Positions 23,888-31,861 of a stretch of DNA of 48,307 bases are shown here, piece after piece (position 1 is the stretch's first letter; the number at the start of each line of letters is the position of its first letter). Position numbers and translations under genes: made by a program. Source of the DNA: an uncultured Bacteroidia bacterium (GTDB lineage: Bacteria > Bacteroidota > Bacteroidia > Bacteroidales > Prolixibacteraceae); NCBI GenBank assembly GCA_903902325.1, contig CAIUUO010000145.1, positions 1 to 48,307 of the forward strand. The letters run 5' to 3'. Below the pieces are notes generated by a model. The model did not search any database, was not told where the DNA came from, and saw only the letters and a program-made list of their open reading frames with translations.

Positions 23888-25204
23888 ATGATCAAATCAA
23901 AACACAACATAGTATCTAAAATCCTGGAATCAGACCAGTATTTTGCAATCAATCTGCTGAGCGGCAACGCGGATCTGCTCTCTGAAGAAGAGGCAAATGC
24001 GCTGATCTCAACCGGGGAGCTACAAAATGCAGATAAGGGATTGATGCAGGATATGACTGAAAAAGGTTATCTCGTATCACCTGAAGGCGAAAAGAAGATT
24101 TACCGCAATAAATATTTTGATTTCATTGACCAGCGGGACGATGAAGAGGTTCAACTATTTTTCGTTCCCAATTACAGTTGCAATTTTAGCTGCAGCTACT
24201 GTTACCAGGATGAGTACACAAACCCGAGTCAGAGCGCTACACCGGAATTGATAGATGCTTTTTTCCTGTACATCAGAAAAGAATTGGCTAACCGCCGTAA
24301 GTATCTGACCATTTTTGGCGGTGAACCGCTATTAAATACACCTCATCAGCGCAACCTTATAACTCACTTGGTGGAAAAGTCTGTCGAGGCGGCCTTGGAC
24401 ATATGCGTAGTAACGAATGGTTATTACCTTGAGAATTATATAGAATTCCTTTCAAAAGGGAAAATTCGTGAGATACAGATAACCCTCGACGGGACAAAAA
24501 GCATACACGACCAACGGCGCTTTCTCAAAGGTGGATCCCCAACATTCGAACCAATTGTCCGCGGAATTGATGCTGCCCTGGCAGCCGGGTTCCCTGTTAA
24601 CCTCAGGATGGTGATCGACAAGCAAAATATTGAAAATCTACCTGAGTTGGCCACCTTTGCCATAGAAAAAGGTTGGACCTCCCATCCATTATTCAAGACG
24701 CAAATTGGACGCAATTATGAACTGCACCACTGCCAGTCTACGCCGGATCAACTCTTTACCCGAGTATCACTCTTTCAAAAGATCTTTGAATTAACAGAGC
24801 AATACCCACATATTAAGGAGTTTTACAAACCCTCCTATTCTGTTGCCAAATATCTTGCCGAACATGGGGAATTACCCGATCCACTGTTCGATGCCTGTCC
24901 TGCCTGTAAATCGGAATGGGCATTCGACTACACAGGCAGAATCTATTCTTGCACGGCCACAGTGGGTAAAGAAGAAGAAGCATTAGGTACCTTCTACCCT
25001 GAAATAACAAAAAACGAGCTGTTGATTCATCAGTGGGCTTCGAGGGATGTCACATCTATCGAAGAGTGCAGAAATTGTGAAGTTCAGCTTGCATGCGGTG
25101 GCGGTTGCGGTTCAGTAGCTAAAAATAAGAACGGTTCCATTTTATCGCCCGATTGCCGTCCGGTGAAAGAACTTTTGGAGATTGGGTTTAAGGCATATTT
25201 TTAA
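23888..25204 (+). CDS. Radical SAM/SPASM peptide-modifying enzyme
   Basis: 438 residues. Residues 1-90 form a helical and beta N-terminal region resembling the recognition domains of peptide maturases. The radical SAM cluster is C98-x3-C102-x2-C105 (CNFSCSYC), with FGGEPLL as the glycine-rich GGEP motif and QITLDGTKSIHDQRRFLKGG after it. The C-terminal SPASM region has several cysteines for auxiliary Fe-S clusters: DACPACKSEW, YSCTATVG, ECRNCEVQLACGGGCGS and a final PDCRPV. This is the architecture of enzymes that install thioether or C-C links in RiPP peptides or activate sulfatases. No sulfatase is nearby, but a Cys-rich peptide gene is directly upstream. Confidence 0.88.
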   Translation: MIKSKHNIVSKILESDQYFAINLLSGNADLLSEEEANALISTGELQNADKGLMQDMTEKGYLVSPEGEKKIYRNKYFDFIDQRDDEEVQLFFVPNYSCNFSCSYCYQDEYTNPSQSATPELIDAFFLYIRKELANRRKYLTIFGGEPLLNTPHQRNLITHLVEKSVEAALDICVVTNGYYLENYIEFLSKGKIREIQITLDGTKSIHDQRRFLKGGSPTFEPIVRGIDAALAAGFPVNLRMVIDKQNIENLPELATFAIEKGWTSHPLFKTQIGRNYELHHCQSTPDQLFTRVSLFQKIFELTEQYPHIKEFYKPSYSVAKYLAEHGELPDPLFDACPACKSEWAFDYTGRIYSCTATVGKEEEALGTFYPEITKNELLIHQWASRDVTSIEECRNCEVQLACGGGCGSVAKNKNGSILSPDCRPVKELLEIGFKAYF

Positions 25205-25245
25205 ATAAAATAAATTGAAATAATTGGATATAAGTAGAAATAAAA

Positions 25246-25280
25246 TTTCCATGTATTTCCATGTATTTCCATGTATTTCA
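25246..25280. repeat. Tandem 10-bp repeat before the Trx-TrxR gene
   Basis: Three perfect copies of TTTCCATGTA (25246, 25256, 25266) plus a partial TTTCA, spaced one helical turn. It lies about 15-50 bp upstream of the ATG at 25296. Phased repeats of this kind can be binding sites or slippage tracts that set expression level. Confidence 0.7.
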
Positions 25281-25295
25281 AATATTAAATGACAA

Positions 25296-26564
25296 ATGAA
25301 AGAAATTAGCAGTTCAGAATTTGAAAAAGAAGTTTTACGAGGCGGAAAAGTTGTCCTTGATTTTTACTCAACGGAATGTCCTCCTTGCGAAGCAGTGGCA
25401 CCCAAGTTTGAATCCCTTGCCGGGATGTACGGACATGAGATCAAATTTTTCAAGATCTATCGTCAGCAAAACAGGGAGTTGGCAGATCGTTTAGGTGTCA
25501 AATCATCTCCAACACTACTTTTCTTTGATATGGGGAAAGAAGTTACTGAGCGACTGGCTGGGGGGATTAAAAGAAGTGAGATCATTCAAAATCTCAATTC
25601 AATGTTACCTGAAGCCAGGGTAAATGAAATTAAAGCTAAAATTACTCCCCAGGTATCAGATTATGACGTCATCATTCTGGGTGGCGGTCCCGGCGGATTG
25701 GCCGCAGGACTCTATCTTTGCCAGGCGAAAATCAATACGGTACTTGTGGACATCTCACTACCGGGAGGACACGTTTCCACTACTCATGAAGTTTCCAACT
25801 ATCCGGGCTTCATCGATCCCCAGGCTGGCTACATGTTGTCCCACAACATGTCAGAGCAGACCAAACTGTGTGGCACAGTATTCAAGGTTGCCGTCGATGT
25901 GACTAAAGTTGACCTGGTTAAGCGTGAAGTGGTGATTGATGAATTTGAAACCATCCGTGCCAAAAGGATCATCATTGCAACGGGAACCACACCCAACCTT
26001 ACAGGGGCAAAAGGAGAAAGGGAGTTGAAGGGAAAGGGCATTTCCTATTGTGCCACCTGTGACGCAAAATATTTTGTAGACAAGGAGGTGATTGTAATTG
26101 GCGGAGGAAATTCTGCCGTCGAAGAGAGTGATTTTATCTCAAAATTTGCCTCCAAAGTGACCATCATCCACCAGTTTGAGGCCTTTACAGCCAACAAAAC
26201 AGCTCAGGAAAAACTACTGGCAAATCCTAAGGTACATCCAATTTTTCTGCACGAACCACGCTCATTCCGAAAAGAGAACGATCAAATGATTGTTGAAATA
26301 GAAGATTTGAAGACCAAAGAAATCAAAACTCTCAAAGCAGACGGTGTTTTTATCTTCATTGGAATGAAGCCGAATCTGGGACTGTTCACGGATAAACTGC
26401 AACTTGACCAGTGGGGCTACATCAAAACCGATGATGAGATGAGGACATCCATTCCTAATGTATATGCAGTGGGTGATGTGATCAGCAAAAAATACAGGCA
26501 GATTACGACGGCAGTGGCTGACGGAACTATAGCGGCTATTTCGATTGCAAAGGACCTGGATTAA
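25296..26564 (+). CDS. Thioredoxin-thioredoxin reductase fusion
   Basis: 422 residues in two parts. Residues 1-100 form a thioredoxin fold with CPPC (C28, C31; usual motif CGPC) in STECPPCEAV and the cis-Pro segment SSPTLLFF. Residues about 122-422 form a low-molecular-weight thioredoxin reductase: FAD site VIILGGGPGGLAAGL, NADPH site VIVIGGGNSAVEESDF and redox pair C252-A-T-C255, then YAVGDVISKKYRQITTAVADG. Usually such fusions have the reductase first; the thioredoxin-first order here is unusual. It would supply reducing power from NADPH to a substrate thiol. It ends the plus-strand unit with the peptide cassette. Confidence 0.88.
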   Translation: MKEISSSEFEKEVLRGGKVVLDFYSTECPPCEAVAPKFESLAGMYGHEIKFFKIYRQQNRELADRLGVKSSPTLLFFDMGKEVTERLAGGIKRSEIIQNLNSMLPEARVNEIKAKITPQVSDYDVIILGGGPGGLAAGLYLCQAKINTVLVDISLPGGHVSTTHEVSNYPGFIDPQAGYMLSHNMSEQTKLCGTVFKVAVDVTKVDLVKREVVIDEFETIRAKRIIIATGTTPNLTGAKGERELKGKGISYCATCDAKYFVDKEVIVIGGGNSAVEESDFISKFASKVTIIHQFEAFTANKTAQEKLLANPKVHPIFLHEPRSFRKENDQMIVEIEDLKTKEIKTLKADGVFIFIGMKPNLGLFTDKLQLDQWGYIKTDDEMRTSIPNVYAVGDVISKKYRQITTAVADGTIAAISIAKDLD

Positions 26565-26576
26565 AAAATATCGTAC

Positions 26577-26623
26577 AAAAGAAGAAGTCCCGTGGTACAT
26601 TTAACCATGGGACTTCTTCTTTT
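26577..26623. terminator. Bidirectional intrinsic terminator
   Basis: Fifteen-bp perfect stem AAAAGAAGAAGTCCC / GGGACTTCTTCTTTT with an inner TGGT / ACCA, loop ACATTTA. It serves the Trx-TrxR gene on the plus strand and the convergent DUF2892 gene on the minus strand; both strands end in a T-run. Confidence 0.9.
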
Positions 26624-26650
26624 ATGCTTGAAAGAAATAAAAACCTTACT

Positions 26651-26854
26651 TTACTTCTTCTTGCCTGTATTCAATCTGATCGGAAGGTAAAGCGGGCAAA
26701 ATCCGATCAGGCTGGTAAGTACAAATACTCCGGCAAAGACCAATAGAACAATGCCTAAAGTTCCACTAATTACGTTGGTAAAATAAAGACCTGCAATGAT
26801 GACAGCGATGATAATCCTGATCACCTTGTCAATGGTTCCCATGTTCTGTTTCAT
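26651..26854 (-). CDS. DUF2892 small membrane protein
   Basis: 67 residues with two membrane helices (RIIIAVIIAGLYFTNVIS and LGIVLLVFAGVFVLTSLIGFCPLYLP). The NMGTIDKVIRIII start and GFCPLYLPIRLNTG end are the DUF2892 signature, as in the membrane part of rhodanese YgaP. The single conserved Cys in GFCPLY may accept sulfane sulfur. It is last in the minus-strand thioredoxin lipoprotein/DUF6132 unit, separated by a hairpin from the gene before it. Confidence 0.82.
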   Translation of the reverse strand: MKQNMGTIDKVIRIIIAVIIAGLYFTNVISGTLGIVLLVFAGVFVLTSLIGFCPLYLPIRLNTGKKK

Positions 26855-26910
26855 TTGATTCCTTTTTAGATAATATTTAATTCACTTGTTAATACGGACT
26901 TATCAATGTA

Positions 26911-26942
26911 TTGTTTCTTCTTCAAGTTAGCAGAAGAAACAA
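26911..26942 (-). other. Intergenic stem-loop between Trx lipoprotein and DUF2892
   Basis: Perfect 11-bp stem TTGTTTCTTCT / AGAAGAAACAA around a 10-nt loop, 10 nt after the thioredoxin lipoprotein stop. No T-run follows in the minus direction, so mRNA processing or partial attenuation is more likely than full termination. Confidence 0.55.
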
Positions 26943-26951
26943 CAATCAATA

Positions 26952-27413
26952 TTATTTCACCATCAAAACTTCGGCAATCGCCTTTTCAAGGGTTTCCCTG
27001 GGTATAGCGCCCATAGTCGACCGTGGTTGACCCTTTGCAGGAATAAACAGCAAGGTTGGCAAATTCTGAATTCCCATGCTTTGGGCCAGCAATTGCTCCT
27101 TGTCTGTATCCACTTTATAGACGACAATTTTACCGTCGTACTTTTTAGCCATTTCTTCGACCAATGGTGAAAGTTGGCGGCAAGGACCGCACCATGTAGC
27201 ATAAAAGTCTATAATGACTGGTAGTTTCCCTTCAAATTTCCAGGTTTTGTTTGTATCATAATTGAATACCTTTTGTTTGAAGATTTCATTTGTCAACTCA
27301 ATGACCTTGGCCCCGGAATTTGTGCTTCCGGCAGGTTTAGGGGAGTTTCCGGCATGACAATTCGTGAGTGTCAGCAATAATCCAAGTACAAGTGGTGTGA
27401 TTGTTTTCTTCAT
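26952..27413 (-). CDS. Thioredoxin-fold lipoprotein
   Basis: 153 residues. A lipoprotein signal (LVLGLLLTLTNC, Cys at about 19) is followed by a Ser/Gly linker and a thioredoxin domain with the full WCGPC motif (FYATWCGPCRQL) and cis-Pro segment NLPTLLF. It should be on the periplasmic side of a membrane, reducing or isomerising thiols. Second gene of the minus-strand unit after DUF6132. Its reductant is probably a membrane electron carrier; the ArsG-like DsbD-family permease at 37227 is one candidate in this window. Confidence 0.88.
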   Translation of the reverse strand: MKKTITPLVLGLLLTLTNCHAGNSPKPAGSTNSGAKVIELTNEIFKQKVFNYDTNKTWKFEGKLPVIIDFYATWCGPCRQLSPLVEEMAKKYDGKIVVYKVDTDKEQLLAQSMGIQNLPTLLFIPAKGQPRSTMGAIPRETLEKAIAEVLMVK

Positions 27414-27440
27414 TTCTGATTATACCTTTAATTTAGAATA

Positions 27441-27686
27441 TTAACACTTTCCGCGGGCACACGGGCTATTGACAACCATATATCCCATAAAACCACCCAT
27501 CAGAATGCTCGAATACGTATTACTGGTAATGGCGCAGGTTCCTGAGGCACAACCAACATTATAATAATAAAGGAAACCGAGAGCTCCACCAATAACTGCA
27601 GCGATAAATGGTTTCCAAAAATACCAGGAGGTGAAAAATTCACGGACAGTCTTAGGCTTGGTCCTGGTGTTGCAACTACTTTCCAT
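27441..27686 (-). CDS. DUF6132 membrane protein
   Basis: 81 residues from ATG 27686 (an open frame reaches 27728, but the predicted -7 box at 27712-27719 would lie inside that longer version). Two membrane segments (FIAAVIGGALGFLYYYNVGCASGTCAI and SSILMGGFMGYMVVNSP) carry Cys-containing loops GCASGTC and NSPCARGKC. This is the DUF6132 pattern. Its Cys-rich outer loops fit a role in sulfur or disulfide handling. First gene of the minus-strand unit, driven by copy B of the shared element. Confidence 0.75.
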   Translation of the reverse strand: MESSCNTRTKPKTVREFFTSWYFWKPFIAAVIGGALGFLYYYNVGCASGTCAITSNTYSSILMGGFMGYMVVNSPCARGKC

Positions 27687-27711
27687 TTTGTATTTTTTTA
27701 ATTTGTCAGGA

Positions 27712-27780
27712 CAAAGATAATGAATCAAAAAAATAAATCGCTATAATATCACTTAAATCTTATTATTATCACTATTTTTG
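27712..27780. promoter_or_regulatory. Divergent promoter with shared ~50-bp element (copy B)
   Basis: Between DUF6132 (minus) and the thioredoxin at 27871 (plus). Read on the minus strand it has AGTGATAAT, AGATTTAAGTGATA, GCGATTTATT and, 12 nt further, TATCTTTG (27719-27712); in copy A the same 12-nt spacing precedes TACCTTTG. The plus-strand -7 box TATTTTTG lies at 27773-27780 and serves the thioredoxin gene. Both directions lack a normal TTTG -33 box at the right distance, as in copy A. Confidence 0.72.
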
Positions 27781-27870
27781 TTCCGTCATTTTGATCAATC
27801 AAATGATTCACAACAGGAATCAAGATCCAATATAATTGTAAAATACTGATTCACATTAATTTATTTACTA

Positions 27871-28284
27871 ATGATAACTGGAGTTGTAATTTTAGGAGTG
27901 TTACTGGCCTTTTTTGGTTACATATATTATTCGATGCAAAAGATGAAAAATGCCCCGATAGTTGCCGATAATCCCAAAATCAAGAACCTAACGGAACAAA
28001 ATTTCAATCAACAGACGAAAAATGGAGTCATTTTAGTTGACTTTTGGGCTTCGTGGTGTGCCCCCTGCAAAATGATGGCCCCCATATTGAATGAACTGGC
28101 TGAAGAACTGAAAGCGAGTAATACCGTGGGCAAACTCAATGTTGAACAATATCAAGCCGTAGCTGCCAGATTCAAAGTAAGAAGCATTCCAACCATGATA
28201 CTTTTTAAAGACGGAAAAGAAGTCAACAGATTTGTTGGAATCAAATCAAAAGAATTTTTATTAAAAGAGATGGCAAGAATTTAG
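27871..28284 (+). CDS. Membrane-anchored thioredoxin
   Basis: 137 residues. An N-terminal membrane segment (VVILGVLLAFFGYIYYSM) is followed by a short linker and a thioredoxin domain with WCAPC (C67-A-P-C70 region; FWASWCAPCKMMAP) and SIPTMILF. Orientation of the domain (cytosolic or periplasmic) is not certain from the charge pattern. First of a plus-strand run leading to the CoA-disulfide reductase-like gene 48 nt on. Its promoter is copy B's plus-direction box. Confidence 0.88.
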   Translation: MITGVVILGVLLAFFGYIYYSMQKMKNAPIVADNPKIKNLTEQNFNQQTKNGVILVDFWASWCAPCKMMAPILNELAEELKASNTVGKLNVEQYQAVAARFKVRSIPTMILFKDGKEVNRFVGIKSKEFLLKEMARI

Positions 28285-28332
28285 CATCTCTTATTTAAAT
28301 GAATATTAAATAATTATATCAAATATTGTAAC

Positions 28333-30609
28333 ATGGATAAGATTGTAATCATAGGGGGAGTCGCAGCCGGTGCGACAGCAGCAGCCAAAGTTCGCAGGAT
28401 CTCCCCAACAGCTGAAATCATTATGCTTGAAGCGGGTCCGGACATCTCCTTTGCCAACTGTGGCTTGCCATATTATATCGGAGGAGATATCAAAAGCAGA
28501 TCCAAGCTGATACTTCAGAGTCCGGAGAGTTTCAATGAACAATATGGAGTCGAAGTTCATACACATACCATCGTATCATCCATCGACAGGGTTGCCCATA
28601 AGGTGAAAGCAATGGACACAAGGAGCGGTGAGCAAAATACTTTCGAATACACCAAACTTATATTAGCCCAGGGTGGAAGGCCTATAACCCCAACGCTGCC
28701 GGGTGCAGATTACGGTCATGTGTTCACCTTGTGGACTTTGGCCGACATGGACAAAATCTCACTTCACCTGGAAGAAAAAAAGCCAAAAACAGCCGTTGTT
28801 GTAGGTGGTGGATTTATTGGTCTTGAAATGGTTGAAGCGCTCGTTAAAAGGGGATTAAGGGTAAACGTGGTAGAGATGATGCCACATGTCATGGCCCTGA
28901 TGGAGGCCGAAACCGCCGGATTTATAGAAAATGAACTACTTTCATTTGGTGTTGGCATACATACTGGTGCAGGTGTTACACAGATTATGCCGCGATCAGT
29001 CAAACTTGACAATGGAAAGATCCTTGATGCCGATATGGTTCTGCTATCGATAGGAGTACGTCCCACACTCCAGCTCGCCAAAGAAGCCGGACTCGAAATC
29101 GGAGAAGCCGGTGGTTTACTCGTCAATTCCATGTTGCAGACTTCCGATCCCGACATTTTTGCCGCAGGCGACATGGTTGAAATTGAACACCGTGTGAACG
29201 GGAAAAAAGTCCGCATTCCGTTGGCCGGACCGGCTAACCGCCAGGGAAGAATGGCTGCCGAAAATGCGCTTGGAGGGAATCACCACTACAAAGGTTCAAT
29301 CGGAACTTCAGTGGTGCGGGTATTTGACGCGGTTGCCGGAATTACAGGATTTTCTCTAAAACAAGCCCGTGCTGCCGGTATGGATGCAGATGCAGTGGTG
29401 GTTCACAAGGAACACCATACCTCCTATTATCCCGGGGCAGAATCAGTAACGGTTTTACTGGTTTATGACAAGCAGACAGGGGTCATTCTGGGTGGACAAA
29501 CTGCCGGCTACAAGGGAGCAGATAAACGGCTCGATGTAATCGCCACAGCAACTGCAGCGAAACTGACAATCAGTGATCTGGCGGATATTGATTTTGCCTA
29601 TTCACCACCTATCGGAACAGCCAATGATGCGATCAATATGGCAGCCTATACGGCAGAAAACAGAGTTTCCGGTTTCAGTCCATCTGTAACAGTTTCTGAA
29701 TTGGATGATTTCACGTCTGGTAAGAATCCAGTCTTTATCGATGTCCGGGATATTTTTTCCTTCGAAAAGAGTCATGTGAAAGGTGCAGTACACATACCAT
29801 TGGAATTGTTGACCCAGCAAATGAACACAATTGCCAAAGGCCTCCCGGTTATTGTGTATGACGAAACCGGCAAGAAAGGGCACCAGGCACTTCGAACCCT
29901 GGTTGGTGCTGGCTACCATGAGGTCACCAATATCTCTGGCGGATACACCTCGATGCAACGACAAGCAAGAACAACAGGATTTAAGCGCATTCAAATTGAT
30001 CTTTTACCCGTTGAATTAAAATCACTGGCAGATGAAACTTCTGTGCAGGAAGAGTCAAAATCTCCAAAAGCAAAAGCGAATGATTCCTTGTTGATCGTTG
30101 ATGTACGAACACCGGAAGAATTCCAGGGAGGTGCATATCCGGATTCTGTTAACATTCCATTGGACGACCTGATGCAGCGATATGAAGAATTTGGTAACAA
30201 TCCCGTTCGTGAAATCATTGTTTACTGTGCTTCGGGCGCACGTTCGGCTTATGCACAGAAATTGCTGATGCAGATGGGTTATACCAATGTAAAAAATGGA
30301 GGTGGCATAGCACAAATGATGGCAAACCAAAACGCCAAATCCTCGGTAGCAAATTCTTCCATGGGACCAATTGTTGTGGATGTTCGCACACCTGCCGAAT
30401 TTTCGGGCGGAGCTTATCCCGGTGCAATCAACATCCCAGTGGATGAAGTACAAATGCGCATCAGTGAAATTGGCAGTAAATCGAGAGACATAACAGTTTA
30501 TTGTGCTTCAGGGGCGCGCTCTGCCTATGCACAAAGAATATTGATGCAACTTGGTTTTACCAACGTGAAAAACGGCGGAGGTATTGCACAAATGATGAAC
30601 CGGAGATAA
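28333..30609 (+). CDS. CoA-disulfide reductase-like flavoprotein with three rhodanese domains
   Basis: 758 residues. Residues 1-440 form a pyridine-nucleotide disulfide oxidoreductase with FAD site VIIGGVAAGATAAAK, the CoADR-type active Cys C43 (SFANCGLPYYIGG) and NAD site VVVGGGFIGLEM. Three rhodanese domains follow: 453-545 with D510 where the catalytic Cys should be (VYDETG), 585-663 with C632 (YCASGARSAYA) and 678-755 with C724 in the same motif. The last two are near-identical in their active loops and ends (TNVKNGGGIAQMM), so they arose by tandem duplication. Such proteins reduce CoA persulfide or polysulfide (Npsr/CoADR-Rhd family). Three rhodaneses exceed the usual one. Confidence 0.88.
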   Translation: MDKIVIIGGVAAGATAAAKVRRISPTAEIIMLEAGPDISFANCGLPYYIGGDIKSRSKLILQSPESFNEQYGVEVHTHTIVSSIDRVAHKVKAMDTRSGEQNTFEYTKLILAQGGRPITPTLPGADYGHVFTLWTLADMDKISLHLEEKKPKTAVVVGGGFIGLEMVEALVKRGLRVNVVEMMPHVMALMEAETAGFIENELLSFGVGIHTGAGVTQIMPRSVKLDNGKILDADMVLLSIGVRPTLQLAKEAGLEIGEAGGLLVNSMLQTSDPDIFAAGDMVEIEHRVNGKKVRIPLAGPANRQGRMAAENALGGNHHYKGSIGTSVVRVFDAVAGITGFSLKQARAAGMDADAVVVHKEHHTSYYPGAESVTVLLVYDKQTGVILGGQTAGYKGADKRLDVIATATAAKLTISDLADIDFAYSPPIGTANDAINMAAYTAENRVSGFSPSVTVSELDDFTSGKNPVFIDVRDIFSFEKSHVKGAVHIPLELLTQQMNTIAKGLPVIVYDETGKKGHQALRTLVGAGYHEVTNISGGYTSMQRQARTTGFKRIQIDLLPVELKSLADETSVQEESKSPKAKANDSLLIVDVRTPEEFQGGAYPDSVNIPLDDLMQRYEEFGNNPVREIIVYCASGARSAYAQKLLMQMGYTNVKNGGGIAQMMANQNAKSSVANSSMGPIVVDVRTPAEFSGGAYPGAINIPVDEVQMRISEIGSKSRDITVYCASGARSAYAQRILMQLGFTNVKNGGGIAQMMNRR

Positions 30610-30643
30610 CAATATAAACCGCATCTATTATTCAATTTATCAA

Positions 30644-31810
30644 ATGAAAAGAATCTTAGTATTGGGAGGTGGCTTTGCTGGCGTTCAAACGGCCATCGAA
30701 CTTCAGAAAAGTAAAAAATTTATCGTGACATTGGTCTCCGACCGTGACTTTCTGTATATATACCCAATCTCGATTTGGGTCCCTGTTCGCCAAACCAAAT
30801 TTGAAGATGTAAAAGTTTCGTTGGAAAAGATCCGCCAGGAATATCCATTTGAATTGGTTATTGACAAAGTCAAGGAGATTCATGCCAACGATCATACGGT
30901 TGTATGCGAAAATCAGAATCTGAAATATGATTATTTGGTCGTGGCTTTTGGAGCCGACAAAATGAAACACAAGGGAATAGAAAATACCCTCTCTATTTGC
31001 GGGAAACCTGAGATTTCCTTGGCGATCCGGGATGAGATCGATCGTTTGGTTGAAAAGGGAAGCGGCAAAATTGCTGTTGGTTTTGGAGGGAATCCAAAAG
31101 ATAAGTCTGCTGTTCGCGGAGGACCTGGTTTCGAATTGATGTTTAACATCCACAACCTACTAAAAAAGAAGAAGATCAGGGAAAATTACGAATTGACATT
31201 TTTTGCTCCAATGGATGAACCAGGGGCAAGAATGGGTAAGAGCTCTCTTGTAATGCTTAACAAAATGTTCGATCAATATCATATCAAAAAAAGGTTTGGT
31301 AAAAAGATAGTTGAGTTTTTGCCATCAGCTGTTGTTTTTGAAGACGAATCAAAACTGGAGGCAGACCTGATCCTGTTTATTCCTGCATCTGCAGGTCACA
31401 GTGTACTTCAAAACAGCGACTTACCCTTAAGCGATGCAGGATTTATAAAAATTGACGATTACTGTCAGGTGGATGGATTCAATGATGTCTTTGCCGTTGG
31501 CGACATTGCTGCCATTGAAGGCCCCGAATGGATAGCCAAGCAAGGTCATATTGCTGAATTAATGGGAAGAAATACTGCGAATAATATCGTTGCCGCGGAA
31601 ACTCATTCAGGAAACAAAAAAGGATACAAAGTGGATCTGAATATTCTTTGCGTGATGGACACCGGTAATGGAGCGGCATTTGTTTTCAGAAACGACAAAA
31701 AATCGTTCATCATTCCCTTGCCTGTGGTAGGCCACTGGATGAAAAAAGGTTGGGGTGTATACTCCAAATGGACCAAACTTGGAAAATTTCCCCGTTTGCC
31801 CGGATTATGA
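30644..31810 (+). CDS. SQR-like FAD/NAD(P) oxidoreductase lacking a canonical redox Cys
   Basis: 388 residues with FAD site ILVLGGGFAGVQTAIEL, DYLVVAFG and a late FAVGDIAAIEGP; overall SQR/NDH-2-like. At the position of the SQR active Cys (ATCQGPAFE in true SQR) it has AVRGGPGFE, with no Cys, though Cys occurs in YCQVDG and LCVMDTGNG. It may be a quinone reductase with a different donor. It sits 34 nt after the CoADR-rhodanese gene, so probably shares its transcript. The SQR at 20107 has the full Cys set. Confidence 0.78.
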   Translation: MKRILVLGGGFAGVQTAIELQKSKKFIVTLVSDRDFLYIYPISIWVPVRQTKFEDVKVSLEKIRQEYPFELVIDKVKEIHANDHTVVCENQNLKYDYLVVAFGADKMKHKGIENTLSICGKPEISLAIRDEIDRLVEKGSGKIAVGFGGNPKDKSAVRGGPGFELMFNIHNLLKKKKIRENYELTFFAPMDEPGARMGKSSLVMLNKMFDQYHIKKRFGKKIVEFLPSAVVFEDESKLEADLILFIPASAGHSVLQNSDLPLSDAGFIKIDDYCQVDGFNDVFAVGDIAAIEGPEWIAKQGHIAELMGRNTANNIVAAETHSGNKKGYKVDLNILCVMDTGNGAAFVFRNDKKSFIIPLPVVGHWMKKGWGVYSKWTKLGKFPRLPGL

Positions 31811-31861
31811 TTAAGGAAAATTGATAGAATACAATATAGAAATCAGTTTAACAATCCATTG

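Noticed and set aside
27687-27728. Longer N terminus of the DUF6132 protein
   Set aside because: The extension would contain the predicted -7 promoter box and lacks DUF6132 similarity.
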